Shown one piece after another: positions 53,834 through 64,000 of a stretch of 64,000 nucleotides of DNA (position 1 is the stretch's first letter; every line of letters begins with the position of its first letter). The stretch lies in the NCBI RefSeq assembly GCF_020509005.1, contig NC_063012.1, positions 5,022,001 to 5,086,000 on the forward strand, written 5' to 3'. The DNA is from Fulvia fulva. Taxonomy: Eukaryota; Ascomycota; Dothideomycetes; Mycosphaerellales; Mycosphaerellaceae. A program made the position numbers and the translations under genes. A model generated the notes under the pieces. That model was not told where the DNA came from and ran no database searches. It was given only the letters and a program-made list of their open reading frames with translations.

Positions 53834-54644
53834 GGCTGGCTCTGACCCTGCAGATGGGGACAACGTGGTGGTGAGCTGGACTAATACTGCATTCAACCAG
53901 GATCGGGCGGCGTTAAGAGCGGAGATGGCAGCACGAGCAGATCTTACGATCGTGCCGCGAAGAGCAGCATGCCATGGGAGGAGTGGTGGCGGGGAGGTTT
54001 AGGGGTGGTGAAGGTGGTGAAGGTGGTGGAGGTGGAGGCATTTCGCGGTGCTCGGTCAGTTGTCGTCGATGTAATCATAGGCATAGTCATGCTCGGTACG
54101 GCAGACTCGACTTGCTTGTTGCCGGTCGGCTGTGACTGCGACGTAATGTTACATGTTGTACCTCCGTGGTCGGTGACCGACAAAACAAGTGCCGCCACGA
54201 TTGCATGGCCATGACAATCGATGGGTCTGTCATATTCGAACCTACCATCATCGCATTGGACGTGAAGAAGACACAGGTGACGGCAGTGCTGGTACCTTAA
54301 GGTCGGCTGAAGCCGGCTCAACACGACCAGCAAACTCTGTCGATCGCAGACACTCCCTGGACGACGACAACAACGGCACCGCGAAAGATGGGACATTGAC
54401 CGATACGCAGTAGGACAGCACGTACACGTGCGTGAAGGACTACGATAGAGCACGGCGGCTGACGGATCTCGATGCATTCTATGCCAGCCAAGTCCCCACA
54501 CAGGCCAACACTACAATTCTTGCACTACGATCCCCCAGTAGGAAGCACTCCGTCGTTACTGGTCAAGGAGGTCGTTACTGCGGCGAGCGCGAACGAGTCA
54601 GCTTGCTTCTGACAAGCAGAACCCGCGAGAAGACTGATAAATCT
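53834..54644. other. Upstream region of NAD kinase with a GGTGAA-type microsatellite
   Basis: Contains a GGTGAA/GGTGGA simple repeat at about 54003-54038. No gene recognised. Confidence 0.5.
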
Positions 54645-54873
54645 TGCCAATGTGCCCATCCTAGTCATCACCGGCGAGGCGAGCTATCACCGCGTATACG
54701 ACCACTGCACGGTGTCTTACTTAGAGCAAGCAGGCGTTGGCGTTGAACACATTCAGCTGGGCGATGTGGGCATACGCGGCAATTCGCATTTTCTCTTCTT
54801 GGAGAAGAACAACCTCGAGATCGCTGAGACTGTCGTTACGCCGTGGATCGAGAAGGTGGCAGGCGTTGTTTGA
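54645..54873 (+). pseudogene. Alpha/beta-hydrolase C-terminal relic
   Basis: About 75 codons ending in TGA read like the last part of a fungal alpha/beta hydrolase: the V-P-I-L-V-I-T-G-E-A-S strand that precedes the acid residue, and G-N-S-H-F near the end holding the catalytic His. The segment before it contains no core domain, nucleophile elbow (G-x-S-x-G) or start codon in frame, only stops. It is either a relic or the last exon of a gene whose other exons I could not find within 800 bases; relic is more likely. Confidence 0.6.
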
Positions 54874-55662
54874 GCGTGCGGATGCCCATGCGCTCTCGAA
54901 GTCGTATCTTCATCCCTGAGGTGTATGACACTCGATCATGCCGTTGGGCTGTGAAGGATGATTCTAAACCTTGGTCACTTGGAGTCCACATCCAACTCAT
55001 TCATCAGCCCGTCCCCTTCGCAAGAGCACAGACAGCGCGAAAGACGTTAGGCTGCGCATGCCAAAAGCCTCACATTTGCCGAAACCTCGCGTGGCTAACC
55101 CTGGTGCAAGATCGTATGTCAAGATCGGTACTTATACACTAGTAACATCATAGCAATATACGCCCCAGCTACCCTCAAGATACTACTGTTTCCAATCGCG
55201 GATGCCAGGCGAATCATGATGAACCATGCCGCTTCGGCGTGCTGAGGCTGCCAGGTAGGCCCTAAGCGAACATCTTACAAGCTGTACCGTGATCAATACC
55301 AATCACGTTGTGGCGTCCAGTAAACGTCAGAAGGGCAGATGAAAGAGACAATGTGCCATCGAGCAGATGTCGCCTGCGGTCAAGTCCCTTGAACAGCTGA
55401 GAGTTTGAAACGTTGGGCGGCTGTACGAGGCACCATTGAAAACTGTGGCGAATGCTCCAAACGTCACTTGATGACGATTGCAGTGTTGTGGTTGGATGCG
55501 ATGCATCATCAGAGTTGAGAGGAGGAAGAGAAGCGAGATGGGCAGGAACTTGAAGAATGTTCCAAGTATGGCTGCGATTCACTGAGACGACAAACAATTC
55601 TCACACATCGCAGACCTCTCAGCCTATTTCCGATACTTCGACCTCGTTGCAGTAGACTGGCA
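54874..55662. other. Intergenic, upstream of hydrophobin
   Basis: About 790 bases without a gene that I can support. The open frames here are short and on both strands. The hydrophobin promoter should be near 55600. Confidence 0.5.
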
Positions 55663-56052
55663 ATGCTTTCAACACTTTTGATTCTGGCTATTGCAGCGAC
55701 TGCCACAGCAGCTCCTGGCTCATCACCATTATCCGAACGGCAGACCGTCGCCGTTTGCACAAGTGGTTACAGTGCACAGTGCTGCGCGACCGATGTTCTC
55801 AACTTAGCTGCTCTGGACTGCGAGAATGGCAAGCTTTTTTCGATTGCCTCAATTAGACCAAAGACTGACGCATTGAAATAGTGCCAGTAACTCCAACCTC
55901 CAAAGAAGACTTCACTGCTCAGTGCAGTACCGGGGGACAGCAGGCATTGTGCTGCCTATTGCCCATCGTGAGTTGTAGTCTTCATTCGAGATGATGTGGC
56001 ATTTACTGACTGTCTGCAGCTTGAGCAAGGTCTGATCTGTCAGGAGCCTTGA
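55663..56052 (+). CDS. Class II hydrophobin (three exons, GC-AG first intron)
   Basis: Exons 55663-55828, 55882-55967 and 56020-56052 give 94 residues. A signal peptide (M-L-S-T-L-L then Ala-rich core) is followed by eight cysteines with spacing C-x7-CC-x11-C-x16-C-x8-CC-x10-C, very close to the class II hydrophobin rule. These small secreted proteins assemble at water-air surfaces on hyphae and spores. Intron 1 (55829-55881) uses a GC donor (GCAAGC): no GT at all occurs between 55801 and 55880, and the GC-AG reading is the one that joins the two cysteine halves in frame. Intron 2 (55968-56019) has GTGAGT...TGCAG. Without splicing the first exon runs to a stop at 55879-55881 and would give only half a hydrophobin. 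The C-terminus after the last Cys is very short (Q-E-P). Confidence 0.87.
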
Positions 56053-56324
56053 TTAAAAACGTTAGCTTGAACACAGAGCTTGAATGGTGCCGATGGTAGA
56101 CATGTACAGAAGGGCGCGCTTCACTCCATCAGTAACCAATTGCGTGTACATCTACTCCACCGACAGGCCTTTCCTCTTAGGCGAATTCTTGATAATCTCG
56201 AGAGCTAGGACCTTGCATAGCTCCAGCTTACTTCCGATAGGCACACAACCTCTCGAGCTTCCACGTACATCGTTCTGCATATCTTCAAGGCCTTATTCTC
56301 TGGTCGTACCGCTCTACTAATACC

Positions 56325-58046
56325 ATGATGCTGTTTTTGGACTTGATTGATGGATTCGGCTCTAACCATCAGATCATCGTTGCCGTGAGCTTCGTGCTAT
56401 TGCTGTTTTACCTGCATCACACCTTGACCCAAACCGACATACCAAGGATAGCAGGTATCAAAGAGATACCAGGAGCTCTTCCAATCACTGGTCATTTGCT
56501 TGCACTCGGCGATGACCATGCTACAGTATGTGAGAAATGGTGGAGAGATTACAAACAGTCCATCTTCCAGATCCGACTCGGCAACACACGAGCTGTAGTC
56601 GTCAACAGCTTTGATGATTGCAGGAAAATGCTTGTGGGCCATCAGTCAGCAGTGATAGATCGCCCAAAGGTTCGTCAAACTCCGCCAGATAAGATGAGTC
56701 TATTAACCACATCCAGCTATACACCTTCCATGGCATCATTTCTTCAACGCAAGGCTTCACGATTGGGTCGTCACCGTGGGACGAGAGCTGCAAGAACAAG
56801 CGTAAAGCTGCTGGCCAGACTCTGGGACGTCCAGCGATGAAGACCTACCAGCCGATGTTCGACCTCGAGACATATTGCATGATCCGTGATCTTGCCCACG
56901 ATAGTCGTGGAGACGGGACTCATCTCAACATCAGACCTTATTTGCAGAGGTATGCCCTAAACACAACCTTGACCTTATGCTATGGCATCAGAATGGATAG
57001 TATGTGGGATGACATGTTGCGAGAGGTTTTGGAGGTAGGAAGTGCTATCAGTCTATTACGAAGTGCATCAGAGAACTATCAAGACTACGTGCCGATCTTG
57101 AGGTACTTACCCAACAACGAGAAGAATCAAAAGAGCAAGAGTCTGCGTGGCCGCAGAGACAAGTATCTCAATGAATTGCTAGACAAGATTCGAGAGATGA
57201 TTGAGCACGGCACTGATAAGTCATGCGTTTCTGCATCGATCTTGAAAGACGAAGAGACGAAGCTCACCGGCGTAGAAGTATCGTCCATATGCCTGAGTCT
57301 GGTCTCTAGAGGCTTTGAGACGATACCGGGCACGTTGACGAGCTATATCGGATCTCTGTCTACTCCCGAAGGGCAATTATGCTAAGATCGAGCATACGCA
57401 GACATTAACCGACACTATCCCAACATCGAGGTTGCCTGGAAGGAGTCTCTCGAAGTCGAGACTGTGCCATACGTCAATGCGATCGTGAAGGAAGCTGCGC
57501 GATACTACACCGTCTCGGCCATGAGTCTGCCCAGAAAAGCGTATACAGACATCGACTGGGATGGTGCCATCATCCCCAAGGGTACGATGGTTCTCATCAA
57601 CGCACAAGCCGGCAACCATGTCATGGATCACTTTGGCCCGGATGCAGATGCTTTCAAACCAGAAAGGTGGCTCAAGACTGTGGTCCCAGGGGAAGAGATC
57701 GCTGCGAGCGGCCTCCAGCATCTTTCCTTTGGTGCGGGTTCGAGGGCATGTTCCGGTCAATACATTGCCAGCCGGTATGCTAGATTGTACTTGAGGCATC
57801 TCATTTCGTTGCTGATATGATGCCAGGCTATTGTACACTGCTTTAGTTCGCTTGATCTCGAGCTTCAAGATTGTAGCCAGCGAGAAGGAGCCCCCGAACA
57901 CGGACTATGTAAATTACGATGCTATCAAGTCGGCGCTCGTGGCCATCCCGCGAGACTTCAAGGTCAAACTGGTGCCTCGTGAGCCCGTAGATCTTGATCG
58001 GTGCCTGCAGCTGGCGGGGGCAAGGACGAAGGAGGCGTATGCGTGA
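56325..58046 (+). pseudogene. CYP504-like cytochrome P450 with one in-frame stop
   Basis: Exons 56325-56669, 56717-57774 and 57827-58046, with GT-AG introns of 47 and 52 bp, give a 541-codon frame broken once, by TAA at 57383-57385. N-terminal membrane anchor about residues 14-32; the I-helix G-x-E-T near residue 320; E-x-x-R near 377; haem-binding F-G-A-G-S-R-A-C-S-G near 463. Sequence around T-I-G-S-S-P-W-D-E-S and the conserved end match the CYP504 group, whose known members hydroxylate phenylacetate or 3-hydroxyphenylacetate. The stop stands where relatives have Gln, so CAA to TAA is the simplest cause. No intron that would remove it is visible. All other signature residues are intact, so the break is recent, or an assembly error. 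Confidence 0.82.
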
Positions 58047-58266
58047 AGCAAACGAGGGAGTGGAACGAAACGGATCTCTGTCAAATGCGATGAGTGAAGA
58101 TGTCATAGCTTGCCTGCTACGCAGATACACCCTCCGCAGTGTAAAGTCCATCGTAGCTTGCACTGTCAAATGATCAACCTTGCGATCACACCGAAAGCAG
58201 CATACGCATTCCCAGGTTCACGGCAGTAGCTACCTCTGGGACGCGCAACTACAATACTTGCCACGC

Positions 58267-60918
58267 TCAAGTGCGCTCTTCGAACATGTCCAGCTCCCAG
58301 CCAAAGTTCTTCTGTAACCGCTTCCCGAATGACCTCATGCAGATAGGGTTAACAGAAGGGTCTGGGTGCGGTCGATGCAGCACAATCGCACCCGTACCGC
58401 GTGTGACGTCTTTGAACGTGACTGCAGAGCCCTCACTCTGACTGGGACTGACTCCGATATCGATCAGTGCGTTTACGAAGTGGTCCCATCGAACATTGCT
58501 CTGTGTGTGCTTTCCATAGCTTGTGAACATGCGATTCACGATGTTCATGGTGGATGCAGCGACTTTGATGCATTCTTTGGTCATGCTCAGAGCTTCGACA
58601 CCTGCTTCGATAGCGTCGATGCCTTCATCGCGATCCTCGACAAGATCTGGCGATCTTGATGGCGCCTCGTCTGGCCGAGTCTTGATTTTGGCCTTCGGTG
58701 TAGTGAGAGCCGGCTTCGAGAATGAGCCTGTGCCCCATTGGGTCTGCATGGGCACGCTCTGATGGCGTGGTGTACCTGGATTCTGGGGCACAAGTCTGTG
58801 GGTGCAGAGTGCGGCGGCGGCAGCTTCTATATATTGAGGTTAGCGAATCATGGTACTTACGACTCCATCTCGAGACTCACCCTTTCTCTCAATCTCCTTG
58901 AGCAAGAGCCTCCTTTCCTCGTCTCGAGCCTTGATATGTTCTGGGGTAATGCCCATGGCCATCGGCTCCAATATTTCAGCATGCAACTTCTCCGGACATT
59001 GCAACTCGACTAGCAGATCAAGACGTACCAACCGAGCTTGCTCCCAAAATTCCTGTAGCGCCTGGTGATTCCTGTCGAAAGTGCTCAAGGCCTTCCGAGT
59101 GACCAATCCAGACATACTAGGGAGGGCAAGCAAGGATTCTAATGGCGGCCAGAGGCGGTTCAAGTGCTTTTCCCATCGCTGATCCACAATCGTCGCGAAT
59201 GGTGCCGAATCCCAGTGAGGTCGCCCTATCATGCTTGGAATGAGGGCCACGATTTCATCTGGGGTCATAGCTCCAGCGGTGCGTGGCCGATGGCAAAGCA
59301 ATGCCATGATTGCCTCGTCGACAGTGCGCATATCAGACACGCATTCGAGCAGGAGCTGATGCAATCGTCCTCGGTCTTTACTCTTTGGACTGTAAGAGTA
59401 GCGCTCGATGGTCTCCAGTTTTCTTCCTGGGTACTCAACGTCCAGGGTGGAGTGATCATGCAATCCGCTAGCACACCAGAAGACTATGTCCTTGTGTTGC
59501 ACAGCACGGCTCGATTTGACCATAGCTTGGTGGCAAACTTCAAAGGAGAAATGTTCGTCGAACGTTCCGAGTGTGATTGCCAGGTTTCGGAATCTGCCAG
59601 CAAACTTGGCAAACTCAGTCCTGAGTCTTGACTCTAAAAAGTTCAGCGCGGCCTTGTAGTCCTCCAACTGATGGCTGTCAGGCACTGAACCATCGTGATA
59701 TCTGCTTGACACGTCCAGAGCATGCTTCGCTTCATCCGTCAGCTCGCCCCAGATCTGCTGTCTCTCAACGATGTCGAGCATCAGCCCGGTCAGACTGAGC
59801 TGCTTCGAGCTACAGCAGCCGTTTGTGTGAAAGCCTGAGGTCTCCCCGGTAGACAGCAATTGGCGAGCATAGGCAGGATCCGTTTGGACCAGCCAGCACG
59901 TTTCGCGAGCATCCACATACCGAGCACCAAATGCCGCGTGTAGTGACGAGAGCGCAAAGTCCCTTGGGAGATAACGCACTCTGCGTACAGCACCTACATC
60001 ATGCTGGGAGACTCCAGCGGTCCTGAAGCCGGCACCGACCAAGGCTTGCCACTTCTCGCTGCCCTCAAGAGCCTGATCTTGACCGTTGTGGAGAAGCAGT
60101 TGGGCCATCTGGTTAAGGAGTTTCGACAGAGCGACTTGTGCCTCCAATATCAGCTTTGCCCGTGGAAACCCTATTATCGACCACTCGTGGGCCAAATCCT
60201 TCTCCCAATGTACCAATGCGCCGAATTTGTTGTCTGCATTGTGCATCACTACGCAATGTGGATTGTAGGACGCTTCGAGTAACCCCTGGCTAAAGAAAGC
60301 GGTAAGGTGAAGGCTGTCAAACATGACGCAATCCGATGCTGTGGTGTTCCAGCGTTGATGCATTATTGCCAACAACACGTTCAGATCTTCGCTCATAGAC
60401 TCGAGGTCGAGATACTGGAGCAGCAGAGCTGTTTGGTACTCGCCAAGGTCGGCGCAACATAGGTCAGAGACCACATGTTGATGGAGGGGTTCTTTGAACA
60501 TATTGGGCATTGCTTGCTGTAGTAAACCCTTCCGCTTCTGCTGGTTTCGCTTTGTCCACCTCTTCATGATGGCATCGCCGTATCGGTCGATCTGTTTCTT
60601 GAGCTCTTCGAGTCCCTTTCGTGCCTCATCAATGAGACTGTCGACTGTCGATGTCGCCTCCAGATCGTTCAGTGTGTCGCTGTACCGAAGCACAGGGAAC
60701 TGTTGCTGCCAATGTAATGGGCGGAACTGTTCTGAGCAGGGCTGGCATGTCTTCGGGCATGTCGAGAGAGGTGCGGGAGATGTCGCAGGACCCAGGCAGG
60801 CAAATCCGGACGAGACGATTCTGCCATCTTTGTAGGTACCTTCAGGCGCGTGCTTGAAATGCGATATCCCAGGATCAGAGACATGCATGAAGCGGCGCGC
60901 GCATGTATTGCTGCCCAT
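58267..60918 (-). CDS. Large fungal protein of unknown function with HicA-like C-terminus
   Basis: Two exons, 58881-60918 and 58267-58826, joined by a 54-bp intron (GTGAGT donor, GCTAAC branch word, TATAG acceptor), give 865 residues. I start at the ATG at 60918; the frame is open further up but only from a GTG. The N-terminal two thirds match a fungal family (often labelled ipa protein) with helical, Arg/Glu-rich stretches and no known enzyme motif. Residues about 790-857 (W-D-H-F, then G-S-A-V-T-F, then H-R-P-H-P, then G-K-R-L near the end) resemble the HicA/YcfA RNA-binding fold of bacterial toxin-antitoxin pairs, including the GS-xxx-F and HRPHP blocks. Function in fungi is unknown. It lies 152 bases downstream of a Zn2Cys6 gene on the same strand. 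Confidence 0.75.
58827..58880 (-). other. Intron of the HicA-like gene
   Basis: 54 bp with GTGAGT donor, GCTAAC branch point and TATAG acceptor on minus. It removes the stop that ends the first open frame and continues with a Glu codon into an Ala-rich helix. Confidence 0.75.
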
Positions 60919-61070
60919 TCTGCTCGCGGTCGTGTTTTGGGATGTGCTGTCGGAACGGCGAGTAGAGAAGAGCTTGATGGGAGATTCAGCGCGTCGCACG
61001 GGAAGGGGTCGTGCGTTGCTTCGATTCACATGCGATTCGTAATGCCATAATTTCTCATTCACCCAGCCGT

Positions 61071-63315
61071 TCACGCTGCATTCATATCAGGGATCTGAAG
61101 CTCGAAATCTCCCGTAAAGCCTGCAAAACTCTGCCAGAAGTTATCATCGAGATAGTTGAAGAAGTCTGCTGAAAGGACAGGATCCTCCGGGGGTGTCGGC
61201 TGTCCAGCGTTCGTTGGAGTCTGCCACGAGCGAGCCTTGTCATCCTCCTGCACAATAGCGATGTTGGCCGGCTCGGAAGTGAATTTCTGCTCATACACCT
61301 GCTTCATAAACTTCACACGCTGAGCCCCTAGCTATGGTGTCAGGAAATGCTTGATCGTCAAGAATAGTGGCCTGGGCAGCGTATCACCACGGTCGCACCC
61401 TAGGTACTCACATTTGGTAAAGGAATCATTATTGATGGCAAGACCGTCCGGGGTGGCATGAGATGCCTCCTCGAATCGAACGGCACACTCATCGATCACA
61501 CTCGAGAAGCTCAGTTGATCATTGAGGGCCTTCAGGTCCCAGCCGTCAACCTCGAGCGAAGCAAGTTTCGTCAGTACAATGAACGCGTGGGCGAACTGGC
61601 CGAAGACCGAGAACGGTAGCAGTAAATACGCCGACGAAGGTATCATAAAGTAGACATCCAAGAAGCGTTTGATGCTTGCGACGCAATTGTAGAGATCCCG
61701 CAGATGATTGCTGAGTGTGTGAGTCTTGTTGTCCTGAAGATCGTTAAGGGACAGCTCCCACATCAGGATCTCAGCGGTGAGATATTGCAACGCAAGGAAT
61801 ATGTGGTCCTCTTTGCAGGGATCTGCTCTTCGTAGACGTTCGATGTCCGCCTGGAATGCCTTGATGTAGATGCGGGACGGTGCATTTGGAGTGTCGGTCG
61901 TGTGTATCGTTTCGATGACGCGTTGTACCCGTACCATTTGCACCAAAAATACGTCGCTGTCGTACTCCCTGGCTTGCTCGAGGTGCTCAAGACATTCTTC
62001 CATCTATGGTGATGTGCGTCAGCGTCTGTGACAAAGCTGTCATCAAGTGCAGAGCCTGCTGTGCCTCAACATGAGTTTGGACATAGCCATACTTACATAG
62101 TTTGTGTATGGCATTGCGTCAATCTTCTTGAATGAAGATGAAAGCATGGAAGTCAGGTAAAAGACTCCCTGGAGAATGCGGCGTTCTGCCAAGGACGGCA
62201 TTCGGGTCGCAAGAGGAGGCCCATGAACGGCTTTCACGTACTTGGCCTTGAAGTCAACAGTGGCTGATGGTGATCGATCGATACCAAGATCCGTAATCAT
62301 GGCTATAGCTAAGTGTAGCAAATTCGTGACCTGTAAGCTCCAGAAGACGTGGGAGTGATACCAAGCAACGATGACCAGTACACCCTGGAGCAGATCAATA
62401 GACTTCTCGCTGTTGATCATGATTCGTTCTGCAATGTCCCGGATCAGATCCTTGACCAAGGCCTGTTGGCGTGGGAGGTCATGGAGGAGAGCGACAGTGC
62501 AGATCGACCTCAATAGCACTGGACTTGAGCTCTGCAGAGATGATGCCGTTGCTTCTTCGGGGATGATGACAAACGGCATTCCCGTAGCCATTAGCCTCCG
62601 ATACCTGTCAAGCAGTACCTCAGCCTCACTGAGCCTTACTTGCGTATTGGCACGGTCCACTGCGGCAGCTGGTGTAGTCGCTGAGCTGGGATGCACGTCT
62701 GTCGATGGCGATGTACATCCTTCTTCACAAAGGCTTCGTAGCACATGGTTACTTCGGGTGAAGCTGCAGCCGCCGTTATCGCCTATCGATGACGCTTGCT
62801 GAGATACTGGAGGGGAAGGCCGTCCGATATCTGGTTGGTGATATGTCGATGGTGGCTGTCCGCTCGACAACGTGTTGACCAGGTGCTCAATCTTGCTCTC
62901 AAGCTTCTCTAGCTGAGCGGCACGTCTGGCGGCACAATCAGTATCCCAAATACGATTGGCGATTGAAAGCGAATCGTCTTCGCACAAGTCTCGACATGTT
63001 GCAGAGAGTAGCCCATGGCTGCATTGTAGGGGGGGGTGTTCAACAGTAACAGAAGAGACGCCAAGGCTTACGTCGTCTTCGTAGGCTTTCGTCTACGGAT
63101 CACTGGATCCTTCGATAGGCATTCTTTCTTGAGTCGTGCACATCTGATGGAAGGGGCCATTCGTTAGCACAAGTGTTTGCTTGCCCACGCATGAAGCTCA
63201 AAGCTCACCTTTCACAAATGTCTTCTCCCGGCCGACGGACACACTTCGCCTTTGCTTTGGAGCAAGTTGTGCAGGATCGCACGGTGTTTCTGGCATAAGC
63301 ATCGGCACTGTCCAT
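61071..63315 (-). CDS. Zn2Cys6 fungal transcription factor (five exons)
   Basis: Exons on minus: 63209-63315, 63072-63143, 62097-62925, 61412-62003 and 61071-61327, introns of 65, 146, 93 and 84 bp, all GT-AG, in total 619 codons. The start M-D-S-A-D leads to the zinc cluster C-x2-C-x6-C-x8-C-x2-C-x6-C, split by intron 1 after the third-last Cys block, then basic R-R-R-K and a coiled coil that would set dimer spacing. The middle region (exons 3-4) is the fungal-specific regulatory domain. The last exon ends in an aromatic/acidic stretch typical of an activation region. For intron 2 I chose the far acceptor (62926) because it joins the basic linker straight to the coiled coil; a nearer acceptor near 63009 also keeps frame. 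Target genes are unknown; the HicA-like gene follows at once. Confidence 0.8.
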
Positions 63316-64000
63316 TGTCGCACTGCTCGCATGAGAACGCCAAGGGCACAGGGCACAGTGTTGATGTTGAGGAAGGAGACGTCGCGTCGAAGCGCAGCCG
63401 GCATCCCGATCGAAGGAAGGAAGCGGACTTCAGTGAAACGCCGTGCCCGTGTCACATCTTTAGTCATCTACCACTTGCCCACACATGAGGATGCACTGTT
63501 TGCTGTCGAAGATGGTGTCCAGCTCGGTAGGCTCCCGGATTGTCTCGATGAAGAGCGGTCAGCTCCACCAAGGCTATGTCTCGTGCCAGAGCAGGATCGT
63601 GCTCACGGCCATCAGCTGGACAGCGTTGAAAGGGGAGATAGTCTAGACTACCACCAACAGGGACGAGCGAAATTTGGGACAGCCAGGCAAGCAGACATAT
63701 GGACGCTAGCATATGATACTCCCACGAGGCTTTCCATCTCTCGATATGTATGTGCAGATCCGCTCGGGCATCTCTCACAGAGGCGTGCGATGGCCGTGCT
63801 GCTCAAGCCCCCGTTCCTAGAACTGTTTGCTGGCATACAAGTGATGATGGGTTGCGAGCTTGCACCATGTCATGACAGGTCATGTACTCGTCTGCAGATG
63901 TCGTCTGGTTCGGTGTCGAGTACCCACTCTTTGTTGCAGAGTGTCGGAGCCGTGGGAAAGTGAATGCAGAATAATCAAAGTACTGTGCTGTGAAAGAGTA
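63316..64000. other. Upstream region of the Zn2Cys6 gene
   Basis: About 680 bases to the window edge. A long + frame (63181-63963) crosses this stretch but is antisense to the first exons and shows no domain; I see no other gene. Confidence 0.5.

Noticed and set aside
53834..53896. N-terminal extension of NAD kinase to 53896
   Set aside because: It has no ATG in frame, only a TTG; the first ATG is at 53833.
54003..54038. GGTGAA/GGTGGA repeat as a coding repeat
   Set aside because: It is a simple microsatellite upstream of NAD kinase with no supported frame.
41656..58046. A dikaritin-type (UstYa) peptide cluster made of the peptide precursor and the P450
   Set aside because: The two genes are over 14 kb apart with housekeeping genes between them, no UstYa-like or tyrosinase gene is visible, and the P450 resembles catabolic CYP504.
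60919..61074. Start of the HicA-like gene at 61074
   Set aside because: The codon there is GTG and overlaps the stop of the transcription factor gene; the first ATG in frame is at 60918.
63181..63963. A 260-codon + strand frame at the right edge
   Set aside because: It is antisense to exons 1-2 of the Zn2Cys6 gene, has no recognisable domain, and is composed of low-probability coding sequence.
1..64000. tRNA, rRNA and CRISPR arrays
   Set aside because: I looked for T-arm like words and regular spacer repeats and found none that I could support; the tRNA-Met match at 20162 is a primer site, not a gene.

Overview
The window comes from a filamentous ascomycete (Pezizomycotina, quite possibly a Dothideomycete). 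The evidence is short GT-AG introns, a Zn2Cys6 regulator, a class II hydrophobin, a Bye1-type PHD/TFIIS/SPOC protein, a Prm10-type transporter, and repeats that carry repeat-induced point mutation (RIP) almost only at CpA (read as TpG to TpA on the other strand). It has two halves: a retrotransposon graveyard (1-40.4 kb) and a gene-bearing flank (40.4-64 kb). REPEAT HALF. From left to right it holds: (1) the 3' three quarters of an intact, un-RIPped Ty3/gypsy chromovirus (1-5101) with a -1 frameshift signal; (2) a heavily RIPped gypsy copy on + (5102-14646), split by a lightly RIPped two-ORF LINE on - (6721-11768, 15-bp target duplication); (3) a 652-bp centre with 137-bp inverted arms (14647-15298); (4) a heavily RIPped full-length gypsy copy on - (15299-30569), itself split by a copia element (15663-20391) and by a chimeric LINE (22828-26137); (5) a RIPped LINE ORF1 fragment on + (30570-31235); (6) a second, RIPped copy of the chimeric LINE on - (31236-34075); (7) a RIPped LINE on + (34076-40398) containing another RIPped LINE (34505-39487). 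Gypsy copies 2 and 3 share the same RIP sites and also the same sites that escaped RIP, so they look like an inverted duplication made after RIP. The chimeric LINEs share one 1.08-kb non-LINE 5' module joined to LINE 3' parts of different length, the pattern expected from template switching. GENE HALF. It holds: a two-exon secreted peptide precursor with two 28-residue repeats, each opening with Arg-Arg (41656-41984); a ZNF830/CCDC16-like zinc-finger protein (-); a Bye1-like transcription factor (+); a Prm10/ThrE-family membrane protein (-); an NAD kinase (-); an alpha/beta-hydrolase relic (+); a class II hydrophobin with a GC-AG intron (+); a CYP504-like P450 with one in-frame stop (+); a large fungal protein of unknown function with a HicA-like C-terminal segment (-); and a Zn2Cys6 transcription factor with five exons (-). 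The genes look like ordinary housekeeping genes grading into accessory genes to the right; I see no complete biosynthetic cluster. No rRNA, tRNA or CRISPR was recognised. All calls come from reading the sequence; no database search was run.
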